The notes under the pieces: model-generated
The model's input: only the letters and a program-made list of their open reading frames with translations
The model's database searches: none
Told to the model about the DNA's origin: nothing
DNA from: Vibrio tubiashii ATCC 19109
GTDB taxonomy: Bacteria; Pseudomonadota; Gammaproteobacteria; Enterobacterales; Vibrionaceae
NCBI RefSeq assembly: GCF_000772105.1
Contig: NZ_CP009354.1
Span: 2,914,001 to 2,978,000, forward strand
Direction: 5' to 3'
DNA: 64,000 bases
Part shown: positions 11,217 to 19,472 of the stretch, one piece after another
Layout of the letters: each line of letters opens with the position of its first letter
Numbering within the stretch: position 1 is the first letter of the stretch
Made by a program: the position numbers and the translations under genes

Positions 11217-12928
11217 AGCTCAGGTCCTAAAGTAAAGTGGATCTTAAATTCGTCGCCTTTATTTGCATCAAGCCCCCAAGCAAAATCAAGACGAATAGGG
11301 CCTACAGGGGAAGCCCAGCGCACACCGACACCCGTACCACGTTTAATATCTGGCTTATCATTAAACGCATCACCGATATCGTAAAAAGCCGCGCCCCACC
11401 AATCACCATATACGCGATATTGATACTCGATTGAGCTAGTCAGCATATATTTGGCACCGGTTAATTTATCGTCGGAGTCCTTGGGCGAGATAGACTCATA
11501 ACCATAACCACGGAGATTATTATCACCACCCGCAAAGAAACGTAACGATGGCGAGAGCTTATTGAACTCTTCAGAGAAGTTGGCGCCACCGTTAAGTTTA
11601 AATATACCGCGGTGGTTTTTTCCAGCACTACGAATCCAAGTTGTCGCACCAATCAAACGAGTGACTCGGGTCTCTGAGAGCGCATTGGGATCGCCGTATT
11701 CTAACGTAAAGCTTTGTCGATCACCCCAAGTAGGCATCGCACCACCTCGAACTCGGCTGCGAGAAAAAGTTATCCCTGGTAGCATAAACTGAGCACTATC
11801 TTCTTGTTTACCTTGGGTATAATTCTCCAACAGGTAGCGAACATACAGGGTGCGGTGCCAACCATTGTCAAGCACCCAGTGCCTTTCTAGCGCCAAGTTG
11901 GACTCAAGACTTTTCGTATCACGCTGATTGAGATTTTTCATCCCATATTGGATGCGATAATACTCATTAAGTGCATCTTCGAGTGGAATTCGGTATCCAG
12001 CGGTGATGGTTTGTTCTGGCTTGGAAATAGACAAACTACTATCAAAACTGTGACCGCGACTATTCACCCAAGGTTTCTTCCATTTGAGTGAACCTCTAAC
12101 ACCAACATCCGTTGCATAACCGATACCGGTTTCAAGTTTATTTCTTGCTTGTGGCGCGAGGGAGACTTTCATAGGTAACTCGCGCCCTTCACCTATCTTA
12201 CTCAGGTCAGGCTCAACGAATACCGATGAAAACCAATCTGTATTGGAAAGATTCTGGTTGTACTCACCGACCTTGGAAGCCTGATAAGGGTCACTGGCTT
12301 GATAAGGCGATAAAGACGCGACCCTATCTTGATCAATTTGGCTGCCGGTTATGGTATTAGCGCCAAAGTGGTAACGCATCCCGCTGTCAAAATGAAGGTG
12401 GATAAAGGCTTGGTTGAGGTCGGGAGCGACCTCCAATCGACTCGCGGTAAAGTCCCCTTCAAAGTAGCCCTTTTGCAAAGCGAGGTTGCGAATCGAAGAT
12501 TTTAACGTGTCATACAGACTATGATTGAGCCGATCTCCCTGTTTTAAGCCACTGTTTTCAACCAGCGCGTTGAACTGAGGATCACTTTTCGCTTCACCTT
12601 CAATTTTAATGTCGATCTGCTGCAAAATAACCGCAGGCCCAGGATTCACATTGACGATCAACTCTGATTCATCTGGTGTGACAGTAAAATCAATCTCCGG
12701 GTGGTAGTAACCTAAAGCGTTAAGCGCTTCGATGATATTTTTCTCTATTCGCGCTTGGAAACGTAAACTGGTTTTATACTCAGTTTCAGGAATAGATGAT
12801 AAGTAAGCTTCAACATTATCATTCAGCTCACCCTCTAGACCTTCTATCGAGAGGTCGACACTTTGTGCCCATACCGAAGGGGCAAAGGAAACAAGTGCGA
12901 TTAGAACTGGTAAAGGTTTGCTGATCAT
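11213..12928 (-). CDS. tamA: Outer-membrane assembly factor TamA
   Basis: Omp85-family outer-membrane protein, 571 residues, the usual TamA size. There is a signal peptide ending near VWA-QSV, three POTRA-like domains to about residue 260, then a 16-strand barrel with the L6 motif region (LRGYGYESISP) and a C-terminal strand ending in FTLGPEL. It pairs with TamB, whose gene overlaps by 4 bases. It is divergent from msrA across 117 bases. E. coli has the same msrA / tamA-tamB-ytfP arrangement. Confidence 0.95.
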   Translation of the reverse strand: MISKPLPVLIALVSFAPSVWAQSVDLSIEGLEGELNDNVEAYLSSIPETEYKTSLRFQARIEKNIIEALNALGYYHPEIDFTVTPDESELIVNVNPGPAVILQQIDIKIEGEAKSDPQFNALVENSGLKQGDRLNHSLYDTLKSSIRNLALQKGYFEGDFTASRLEVAPDLNQAFIHLHFDSGMRYHFGANTITGSQIDQDRVASLSPYQASDPYQASKVGEYNQNLSNTDWFSSVFVEPDLSKIGEGRELPMKVSLAPQARNKLETGIGYATDVGVRGSLKWKKPWVNSRGHSFDSSLSISKPEQTITAGYRIPLEDALNEYYRIQYGMKNLNQRDTKSLESNLALERHWVLDNGWHRTLYVRYLLENYTQGKQEDSAQFMLPGITFSRSRVRGGAMPTWGDRQSFTLEYGDPNALSETRVTRLIGATTWIRSAGKNHRGIFKLNGGANFSEEFNKLSPSLRFFAGGDNNLRGYGYESISPKDSDDKLTGAKYMLTSSIEYQYRVYGDWWGAAFYDIGDAFNDKPDIKRGTGVGVRWASPVGPIRLDFAWGLDANKGDEFKIHFTLGPEL

Positions 12929-13045
12929 GCTTAATTATCTGTCTACATCAAGTAAGGGAATAATACCGCCACTAAAATAATAAGTCTGTACGAAAACAGT
13001 GAATTAGGCGGTCTATATAAAAAATACTCCAACAAGGAAATCACG

Positions 13046-13672
13046 ATGCTCGACAAACAAACCATGATTACCGCCCAACAAGCTCTTCCAGGACGAGAGA
13101 CGCCACTTGCACTCGATGACATTCATTTCGTCAATCAAACCAGTTTGACTGCAGAACCCGCAGAAGGTTGCGAGAAAATTCTACTTGGAATGGGCTGTTT
13201 TTGGGGAGCCGAGCGCCTGTTCTGGCAACTTGATGGCGTGGTAAGCACCTCAGTTGGCTACGCAGGAGGTTATACGCCTAACCCAACCTATGAAGAAGTA
13301 TGCAGCGGACAAACTGGCCATACAGAGATTGTACGAGTCGTTTTCGATCCAAGTATCATTAGCCTAGAGCAACTCTTGCAGACATTTTGGGAAAAGCACG
13401 ATCCAACTCAGGGCATGAGACAAGGCAATGACCGCGGTACTCAATACCGCTCGGCTATCTATGTATACAGCGACGAACAATACCAAGCAGCGCTAGCATC
13501 TAAGCAGGCCTATCAAGCGCTACTCGGTGACGGTAATGGCGCCATCACCACAGAGATATTACCCGCAGGTAAATACTACTACGCCGAGAACTACCACCAG
13601 CAATATCTCGCTAAAAACCCGAATGGCTACTGTGGCCTCGGGGGAACAGGTGTGTGTTTTCCACCAAATTAA
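13046..13672 (+). CDS. msrA: Peptide methionine-S-sulfoxide reductase MsrA
   Basis: Repairs S-epimers of methionine sulfoxide in proteins. The 208-residue product has the catalytic motif GCFWGAE with Cys51 as nucleophile, the signatures [18 protein letters not shown] and GTQYRSAIY, and a C-terminal [11 protein letters not shown] carrying the resolving cysteines. The ATG at 13046 has AAGGAAA about seven bases upstream. It is divergent from tamA. In E. coli msrA is also next to tamA. Downstream it meets the convergent response regulator gene within 25 bases, with no clear terminator. Confidence 0.96.
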   Translation: MLDKQTMITAQQALPGRETPLALDDIHFVNQTSLTAEPAEGCEKILLGMGCFWGAERLFWQLDGVVSTSVGYAGGYTPNPTYEEVCSGQTGHTEIVRVVFDPSIISLEQLLQTFWEKHDPTQGMRQGNDRGTQYRSAIYVYSDEQYQAALASKQAYQALLGDGNGAITTEILPAGKYYYAENYHQQYLAKNPNGYCGLGGTGVCFPPN

Positions 13673-13696
13673 TCACACTAATAACACTTGTCTAAG

Positions 13697-14977
13697 CTAA
13701 ACGACATAGGCAAAGTGATGTTGCTTTTGCTTCTCTAGCCCAATCAAACGTTGCAGCATCTCATCATTGAGCATGCTGCCCCGTTTAATCAACACCTGAC
13801 CATTGGTCAAGCGTACATCTCGTTTAAGCTCATCACCGACTTTGAGCTCCCGCAGCGGCACAGAGTATTCCATCGTCTTGTCATTGTTTTGCAGCTTTGA
13901 GGAAACCATTTTTAGGTAAGCTTTTACAATCCCCCCATCGTAGTGAATATCGGATAACTCTTGCAGTTTATGAGCGGCTTGGGCTGGAGAGTAGCGACTT
14001 TGAGGCTCCGTATGAGTTACTGTTAGAAAATCGTAATCTTTCACGACGCGAACAATTCTTGCCACTAGTGGAATATCTGCGAGCGTCAGGTGCTGTGGGT
14101 AACCCGTGCCGTTGACGTTCTCATCTTGATGCCGAATTCCCATCACTACCTCTTTCAGATGTGGACTGTCACTCAAAACGTCATACGCGAGCGAACCAAA
14201 GCAACACGGAGCTAAATGATGATTAGCGAAATTGGCAGGTGCCTCATTCAAAGATGAGAACAGCAATCCGATCGGATGTAGTTGAGCACAGCGATATACT
14301 AAATTAACGACCTTAGGCGGTAAGCTCATTGAGAGTGCTAATTGCTTAGCATGTAAAGCAACGCGTTGTAAGTCACACTCGTCATACCAAGAGTGAGCCA
14401 CAGCTCCTGCCATCAGCACTCTCAAAGAGTCTTGGCTAAAGCTCTGGTAACGAGACAAAAGTTGTTCATATTGCTGTTTGAGCTCAACGAGCTGCATCTG
14501 AGTTTCGGTAGATGAGGCCAACAACTGGCTGTTTTCTTCGCTAAAAGTTCGGTTTTCATGATCCAACTTTTGCGCGTGTTGTTTCAGCCCAATATTCATC
14601 TGAAACTGAGTGGTCATCTGAGCGAGTAAACTTTTGAGCTCTTCTGTATCCCAAGGCTTAGCGAGAACATGATGAATTTTTCCATCATTAATTGCACTGA
14701 CTAAGGTCCGATAATCAACCCCACCAGAGAAGGCTATACGTATCGCATGAGGTTGGATCAACACTGATTCACTTAAAAAACGGGCTCCCCCCATACCGGG
14801 CATCCGCATATCAGACATAATGATCGCGACTTCATTTTCACCGAGATAAACCAAAGCTTCTAGAGGATTGTTAAAGGCGATAACTTGATACTCTTTTCTC
14901 AGTAAGCGGCTAAGAGATTTGGTAATCTGAACCTCATCGTCGACGACCAGCAGCTTCGTCAGTCCCGTATCAGCCAT
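13697..14977 (-). CDS. Response regulator with degenerate HD-GYP-type domain
   Basis: A 426-residue regulator. Residues 8-120 are a complete receiver domain: acidic pair D13-D14, phospho-acceptor D56 (MSDMRMP), S84 and K107 (AKPW). A coiled-coil stretch follows (about 125-185), then a domain that aligns by eye with HD-GYP c-di-GMP phosphodiesterases. The HD dyad is H234-P235 and the second histidine cluster is changed, while NGTGYP at 289-294 is kept. The HP codons CAT-CCG are clear in the DNA. Loss of the metal-binding Asp suggests no phosphodiesterase activity, so an interaction or binding role is more likely (inference). It starts 15 bases after the Amt-kinase gene and is surely in its operon. 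Confidence 0.85.
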   Translation of the reverse strand: MADTGLTKLLVVDDEVQITKSLSRLLRKEYQVIAFNNPLEALVYLGENEVAIIMSDMRMPGMGGARFLSESVLIQPHAIRIAFSGGVDYRTLVSAINDGKIHHVLAKPWDTEELKSLLAQMTTQFQMNIGLKQHAQKLDHENRTFSEENSQLLASSTETQMQLVELKQQYEQLLSRYQSFSQDSLRVLMAGAVAHSWYDECDLQRVALHAKQLALSMSLPPKVVNLVYRCAQLHPIGLLFSSLNEAPANFANHHLAPCCFGSLAYDVLSDSPHLKEVVMGIRHQDENVNGTGYPQHLTLADIPLVARIVRVVKDYDFLTVTHTEPQSRYSPAQAAHKLQELSDIHYDGGIVKAYLKMVSSKLQNNDKTMEYSVPLRELKVGDELKRDVRLTNGQVLIKRGSMLNDEMLQRLIGLEKQKQHHFAYVV

Positions 14978-14992
14978 ACGTATTCTCCTTTA

Positions 14993-17188
14993 TCACTCAT
15001 CAAGTGGCATTGGCAGGCGCAAAGTCACTTTGGTTCCTTTTGCCTGTTTACTCAATAAGCTTAACGAGCCCCCATGATTAGTGGCGATTCCATAGCATAT
15101 CGATAAGCCTAACCCGGCATGACCTTGCGTACCAAACGTTGTGAAGAATGGCTCAAATACCTTAGCTTGATGCTCTTCTTTGATGCCCACGCCACTGTCA
15201 ATAATCGCAACAACCACTTGATTACCTTCGTTACTAGTGGTGATTTTAATGGCGCCACGATCTTCGCCTATAGCTTGAACTGAATTGGAAAGGACATTAA
15301 TGCATAACTGTTCAATTTGATGAGGACTACAAGAGACCATAGGCAATTTTGCCTCGTAAGATTCGAGCAATTTGCAGCTCAACGGCAGAGTGGCAGCCAC
15401 CTTTTCTACCGCAGCAGAAACCAAAACGTTAATGTCTTTAAGCTCAAACTTTTCATCGCCAAACTCAGAGAATGTGCGCACATTGGACAATATCTTCTCT
15501 ATTTTACTCGCCCCATCTGATGTGGCATTGATGAGCTCTTCGCTGTCTTCAAGAACAAATTCTAAATCTTCCTCTTCACATATTTTATCAATGCGTTGCA
15601 GTACTTCGTTGGCCACTACAGGGTGTTGAGAGACGGTTGCAGCGAACGCTTTGTATTCAGTGACCAACAATTTAAAAAATTTATTGTAGTCTTTAAGTGT
15701 TTTGATATTACTCAGCACATAACCAATCGGTTCGTTTATCTCACGCACCAAGCCAGAACTTATCTGACCGAGGCTTGAAAGCTTTTCACTTTTTTGTACG
15801 CGTGACTCCATCGATTTCAGTCTTTGGTTAGTTTGCAATAACGCACTGTGTTTTTGGGTTGCTTTGACTAAAGCCGTTTCGAACCGAGAAAGGACTCGAT
15901 TGTATTGACGCGCAATCATGCCTATCTCTGACGTTGGGTCATAATCGACACGTTGGCTGAAATCACCACTCTCTTCCTGATTTTGCATCACAGTGACCAG
16001 GTCATAGAGGTCGCTGCTTGCTTGGTGAGACGAAATATTCAACCCGACGATCTCCTCTTCTTGTCCAACACGAAGAGGAAGTACTTTGTTTATCAGAGAG
16101 AAAACAAGGTAACAGAGAGGAAATACAAAAGCGGCGACGACACTGACACCAAAGACCTGGCTCCATAGCAACTCCATTCTATCGCTCATCAGCAAGGTAT
16201 CTGTAATCACCGATTGAGGAATAAACAGCGCTAAGGCGATAGTACCCCAGGTGCCACTCGCCAAGTGAACAGGTACAGCATCAACCACATCATCAATCTT
16301 CTTCATCACTAACAGTCGACCAACCGACAGTGAAATCAAAGCGCCGAGTGAGCCAATGAGCACCGATGAGAGGCCATCAACAAAATTACAGCTTGCGGTA
16401 ATAGAGACTAACCCTGATAGGATGCCGTTGTAGAAGTTAGGAATATGTACTCTATTGGTTTTATGTAAAGAGTACATTGCTGACGTAAGGCCACCAGCCG
16501 CACCCGCTAGAATGGTATTGAGGACAATATTAAACACGTTACTGTCAAAATGCAGCGAGCTACCCGCATTAAACCCAAGCCAACCTATCCATAGAAAAAC
16601 CACTCCTGCGACACTTTGTACTAGGCTGCTGTGGTTGAAATTATGTCCTTCGACAAACCGATTCAATCTAGGCCCAATGATCATGATCGCCGCTAACGCC
16701 GCCCAACCACCGACAGAATGAACCACTGTCGAACCAGCAAAGTCAATGAAGCCTCGTTGTGCAAGCCATCCATTGTCGCTCCATACCCAATGACCAATAA
16801 CAGGATAAATAACAGCAGCTACGAAAACAGATAAGGCAATGTAGCCCTTTAAACTGCCTCTTTCGGCAATTGCCCCTGAAATGATCGTCACTGAAGTCGC
16901 ACAGAACACCATTTGAAAGACAAAGAATGCTCCATCATCTAAACCTTCAAAATGACCAAGTAAAAAATGGCTAGTCCCTAGATAGCCATCCATGGACTCA
17001 CCAAACATGACACCATAGCCAACAAGCCAGTAAAGGATCAGGACCACCGCTAAATCGATGAGGTTTTTGGCTGCCACATTGGCAGTGTTTTTTTTACGTA
17101 CCGTCCCCGCCTCAAGAAACAGAAAACCAACCTGCATCAAGAGTACAAGTAGCGTACATAACAGAATAAAAAGAGGATCCATAGCCAC
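14993..17188 (-). CDS. Ammonium transporter (Amt) fused to a histidine kinase-like module lacking the phospho-acceptor His
   Basis: A 731-residue fusion. Residues 1-370 are an Amt/Mep channel with 11 or so membrane segments, keeping the twin pore histidines (H157 in STVVHSVGG, H308 in VPVHLASG) and the conserved D149. Residues 390-440 look like a HAMP linker, 440-475 a coiled coil, 465-575 a HisKA-like dimerisation region and 620-728 a HATPase with N-box (NVLSNSVQAI), DSGVGI, FEPFFTT and GLGLSICYG. At the H-box the sequence is GLVREINEP: the usual His is Arg482 (codon CGT at 15745-15743). Such Amt-kinase fusions are thought to sense ammonium through the channel; here autophosphorylation at the normal site is impossible. 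Followed by its response regulator. Confidence 0.92.
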   Translation of the reverse strand: MAMDPLFILLCTLLVLLMQVGFLFLEAGTVRKKNTANVAAKNLIDLAVVLILYWLVGYGVMFGESMDGYLGTSHFLLGHFEGLDDGAFFVFQMVFCATSVTIISGAIAERGSLKGYIALSVFVAAVIYPVIGHWVWSDNGWLAQRGFIDFAGSTVVHSVGGWAALAAIMIIGPRLNRFVEGHNFNHSSLVQSVAGVVFLWIGWLGFNAGSSLHFDSNVFNIVLNTILAGAAGGLTSAMYSLHKTNRVHIPNFYNGILSGLVSITASCNFVDGLSSVLIGSLGALISLSVGRLLVMKKIDDVVDAVPVHLASGTWGTIALALFIPQSVITDTLLMSDRMELLWSQVFGVSVVAAFVFPLCYLVFSLINKVLPLRVGQEEEIVGLNISSHQASSDLYDLVTVMQNQEESGDFSQRVDYDPTSEIGMIARQYNRVLSRFETALVKATQKHSALLQTNQRLKSMESRVQKSEKLSSLGQISSGLVREINEPIGYVLSNIKTLKDYNKFFKLLVTEYKAFAATVSQHPVVANEVLQRIDKICEEEDLEFVLEDSEELINATSDGASKIEKILSNVRTFSEFGDEKFELKDINVLVSAAVEKVAATLPLSCKLLESYEAKLPMVSCSPHQIEQLCINVLSNSVQAIGEDRGAIKITTSNEGNQVVVAIIDSGVGIKEEHQAKVFEPFFTTFGTQGHAGLGLSICYGIATNHGGSLSLLSKQAKGTKVTLRLPMPLDE

Positions 17189-17347
17189 CAGTCACATTTT
17201 GTTGTCGAACATTGCCAATAAGCACAATGTTGCTTATTAACAATATAGTCGTAACTTCAAACTGTTGGCGTGTAAATTTTACTTAGTGAAAGTAAAGCAG
17301 TGATAAGTGAGTGGAGGAAAACTCAGTGATATAGCGACTATAAACGA

Positions 17348-17371
17348 CAAAAGCCGCCAACTAGGCGACTT
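17348..17371 (-). terminator. Intrinsic terminator of the YtfK-like gene
   Basis: On the minus strand AAGTCGCC and GGCGGCTT form an 8-bp stem (one G-U) around a 5-base loop, followed by TTTTG. It lies 33 bases past the stop codon of the YtfK-like gene. Confidence 0.75.
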
Positions 17372-17403
17372 TCTATAATTCGTGGCTTGGAAAGAACCAA
17401 GAT

Positions 17404-17604
17404 TTAGACTGGCAATAACGCAATCGCCTGATTGATCTCTTTATAGGTGGTTAACTTTTGTGGATCTTTCACATCCGGCAGTAACACTTTTCCATTATCG
17501 AAAGTAAACTTGCCAACCCCTGAGATAACAAACTGTCCTTTAAACAAAGTTTTAACAAAACGTGCAACTTGACGAGGACGATAAATAGTAAATTCACGCA
17601 GCAT
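17404..17604 (-). CDS. ytfK: YtfK-like protein (DUF1107)
   Basis: A 66-residue protein closely resembling E. coli YtfK in pattern: YRPRQVARFVKTLFKG, then VGKFTFDNGKVLLPDVKD. YtfK in E. coli is reported to favour (p)ppGpp accumulation through SpoT; whether that holds here is inference. The family and the nearness of ytfJ, msrA, tamA, tamB and ytfP homologues all match the E. coli neighbourhood, except that the Amt-kinase/regulator pair lies between this gene and msrA. Confidence 0.88.
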   Translation of the reverse strand: MLREFTIYRPRQVARFVKTLFKGQFVISGVGKFTFDNGKVLLPDVKDPQKLTTYKEINQAIALLPV

Positions 17605-17811
17605 AACGACTCCAATATCCTTTTGTGATGCAATTCGAACTGATTGCTTGGTTCTATTCCTTAGAACTCGTAGGTATTATACCGGATGCGTATTTAATGT
17701 ATAGCATTTTGTTAACAATGTGACATCAGACCAGTGTTATCTGAGAGAGTTTTCTCCGCACCTTAAATTTGGGTATATACTTTTTGCGCACATTCAAAAG
17801 GAAATAACATA

Positions 17812-18363
17812 ATGAAAAATAAAACCCTTCTTACTCTAGCAATCGCGTGCTCTCCAGCTTTCGCTTTTGCTCACAACATCACTGTCGGGCAAGCCGTGCC
17901 TGAAGTGGCGGTAGCAAACCACGGTGAAATTGTTCTGCAAGGAGATAAAACCGCTTTCCAAGCTTGGGCAACCACCGATATGCAAGGTAAAGTTCGCGTC
18001 ATTCAAGCCATTGCGGGACGCAGCAGCTCAAAAGAACTCAATGCTCCGTTAATGTCAGCCATCACCGAAGCAAAATTCCCAGAACAAGGTTACCAAACGA
18101 CATCGATCATTAACCAAGATGATGCAATTTGGGGAACAGGATCATTTGTAAAATCTTCGGCGGAAGACAGCAAGAAAGAGTTCCCTTGGTCGTCAATGGT
18201 ACTTGATGAGGACGGAACGGTAGCTAGCGCTTGGCAACTGGCTGAAGAGTCATCAGCGATCATAGTGCAAGATAAACAAGGTAAAGTACTGTTTGTAAAA
18301 GAAGGCGCACTCACTGAAAGTGAGATTCAACAAGTACTTACGCTAGTCAAAGAAAACCTTTAA
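17812..18363 (+). CDS. ytfJ: YtfJ-like periplasmic protein, thioredoxin-fold
   Basis: A 183-residue exported protein with a clear signal peptide (cleavage near AFA-HNI). The mature sequence begins with NITVGQAVPEVAVANHGEIVL and continues with the KVRVIQAIAGR segment characteristic of the YtfJ family, which has a thioredoxin-like fold but lacks a CxxC. Function is not known. AAAGGAAATAAC precedes the ATG. It is upstream of the zinc locus on the same strand, but the strong palindrome at 18389-18421 probably ends its transcript. Confidence 0.85.
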   Translation: MKNKTLLTLAIACSPAFAFAHNITVGQAVPEVAVANHGEIVLQGDKTAFQAWATTDMQGKVRVIQAIAGRSSSKELNAPLMSAITEAKFPEQGYQTTSIINQDDAIWGTGSFVKSSAEDSKKEFPWSSMVLDEDGTVASAWQLAEESSAIIVQDKQGKVLFVKEGALTESEIQQVLTLVKENL

Positions 18364-18388
18364 ACAGAGGTTGGTTTACTTCCCCCTG

Positions 18389-18421
18389 AAGAGGAGTTGT
18401 TATAGTATAACAACTCCTCTT
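18389..18421. promoter_or_regulatory. Putative Zur operator (33-bp perfect palindrome), possibly also a ytfJ terminator
   Basis: Two perfect 16-base arms flank a single central G at 18405. The core TGTTATAGTATAACA matches the known gammaproteobacterial Zur box pattern (TGTTATA-N-TATAACA). It lies 20 bases before the GTG of the first gene of a zinc-uptake locus and overlaps a possible -10 element (TATAGT, 18401-18406). The GC-rich outer arms followed by TTT could also fold into an RNA hairpin that ends ytfJ transcription. Confidence 0.8.
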
Positions 18422-18440
18422 TCTGTATTGTGCTTTCATC

Positions 18441-18731
18441 GTGCTTCAAAATCGCTTTCTTATCCAACGCACTTCAGCGCTTGCATTTTTAGCAATCGCT
18501 CTTGTGCTATGGCTAAACTTTGCGTTTATTGATCACCAGTACGATCTTTCTTCAGCACATCACAAAGAGCATCACTGCCAATTGTTTGCCAGTGGACTAC
18601 ATGGTGCAACCCCAGCATCCCTTGTTATCACTCCACCAGCTGTCAGTGAATATTTTGCTCCACTAGCGACCTATCACTACACCGAGGCATTGAGCTTTGC
18701 TTACCTGCCGCGTTCCCCGCCACTGTCCTGA
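18441..18731 (+). CDS. DUF2607-like small membrane-anchored His-rich protein
   Basis: A 96-residue protein with one N-terminal membrane segment (about residues 12-31) and a short periplasmic part containing the His/Cys-rich run SAHHKEHHCQLFASGLH. The family label DUF2607 is from memory. It starts with GTG and lacks an obvious ribosome binding site, so the exact start is uncertain. It is the first gene behind the Zur-like palindrome and is followed by the zinc-binding DUF2796 protein, so a role in metal binding or delivery is a reasonable inference. Confidence 0.7.
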   Translation: MLQNRFLIQRTSALAFLAIALVLWLNFAFIDHQYDLSSAHHKEHHCQLFASGLHGATPASLVITPPAVSEYFAPLATYHYTEALSFAYLPRSPPLS

Positions 18732-18813
18732 TATTGATTCATCATTTGCAATAAACCGTATTCACATTAGGTGGATAGTACAGCATTACTCAAATTTAAA
18801 ATCAGGACTTACA

Positions 18814-19416
18814 ATGAAAAATATTACTCCTATCGCCCTTGGAATTACTCTGGCAGTCAGCGGCATAGCTCAGGCATGTGAAGGCGGCTTTCGCCAACAT
18901 GGTGCTCATGTGCATGGTGAAGTAGAACTTAACATCGCTCAAGATGGAAAAGAGCTGCTGATCGAAATAACTGCTCCAGGTGCTGATGTGGTTGGCTTTG
19001 AACATGCGCCAAAAACGGATGAGCAGAAACACCAACTAGAAGATGCTATCGCCAAGCTAAATAATGCTTCAAGTGTATTTACTCTTGCATCTTCGGCAGG
19101 TTGTAAAGTGGTGCATCAATCGGTGAGCCACACGCTAGGAGCGGATAACCACGACCACGATCATGACCACGATGATCATAAAGGTCATGACCATCATGAT
19201 GAGCACAAAGGTCACGACCACCAAGAGCATGGTGGCCATGGTGAGTTCACTGTTGAATACCATTACGCATGTGATGACATCAGCACATTAAGCAACATTG
19301 ATACTCAATGGTTCACACAATTCCCAAACACTGAGAAGCTGAAAGTCAACGTACTCACTGAGACTAAGCAAGCATCACTAGAGCTTGGTAAAGGTGACAG
19401 CAAGATTTCACTGTAA
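18814..19416 (+). CDS. zrgA: Periplasmic zinc-binding protein, DUF2796 family (ZrgA-like)
   Basis: A 200-residue exported protein. From ATG at 18814 there is a signal peptide ending near AQA-CEG. The mature part opens with GGFRQHGAHVHGEVELNI and contains a striking Asp/His-rich stretch (about residues 111-145) of the kind that chelates zinc. This is the DUF2796 architecture; I recall the V. cholerae member as ZrgA, the periplasmic component of a Zur-regulated zinc uptake system distinct from ZnuABC. The frame extends to 18697 but that part overlaps the upstream gene. Downstream a terminator-like hairpin separates it from the ATPase and permease genes. Confidence 0.88.
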   Translation: MKNITPIALGITLAVSGIAQACEGGFRQHGAHVHGEVELNIAQDGKELLIEITAPGADVVGFEHAPKTDEQKHQLEDAIAKLNNASSVFTLASSAGCKVVHQSVSHTLGADNHDHDHDHDDHKGHDHHDEHKGHDHQEHGGHGEFTVEYHYACDDISTLSNIDTQWFTQFPNTEKLKVNVLTETKQASLELGKGDSKISL

Positions 19417-19424
19417 TTCATAAG

Positions 19425-19452
19425 GTGGCTTAGCAACGGCTAAGCCACTTTT
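19425..19452 (+). terminator. Internal terminator/attenuator between zrgA and the ABC ATPase gene
   Basis: GTGGCTTAGC and its exact complement form a 10-bp stem around AACG, followed by TTTTCTC. It lies between two genes of the same apparent operon, so partial termination would yield more binding protein than transporter. Confidence 0.8.
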
Positions 19453-19472
19453 CTCATGATTGGAAACATACA

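Noticed and set aside
7123..12000. Numerous plus-strand frames opposite ytfP, tamB and tamA
   Set aside because: All are shadows of long conserved minus-strand genes, with no start signals.
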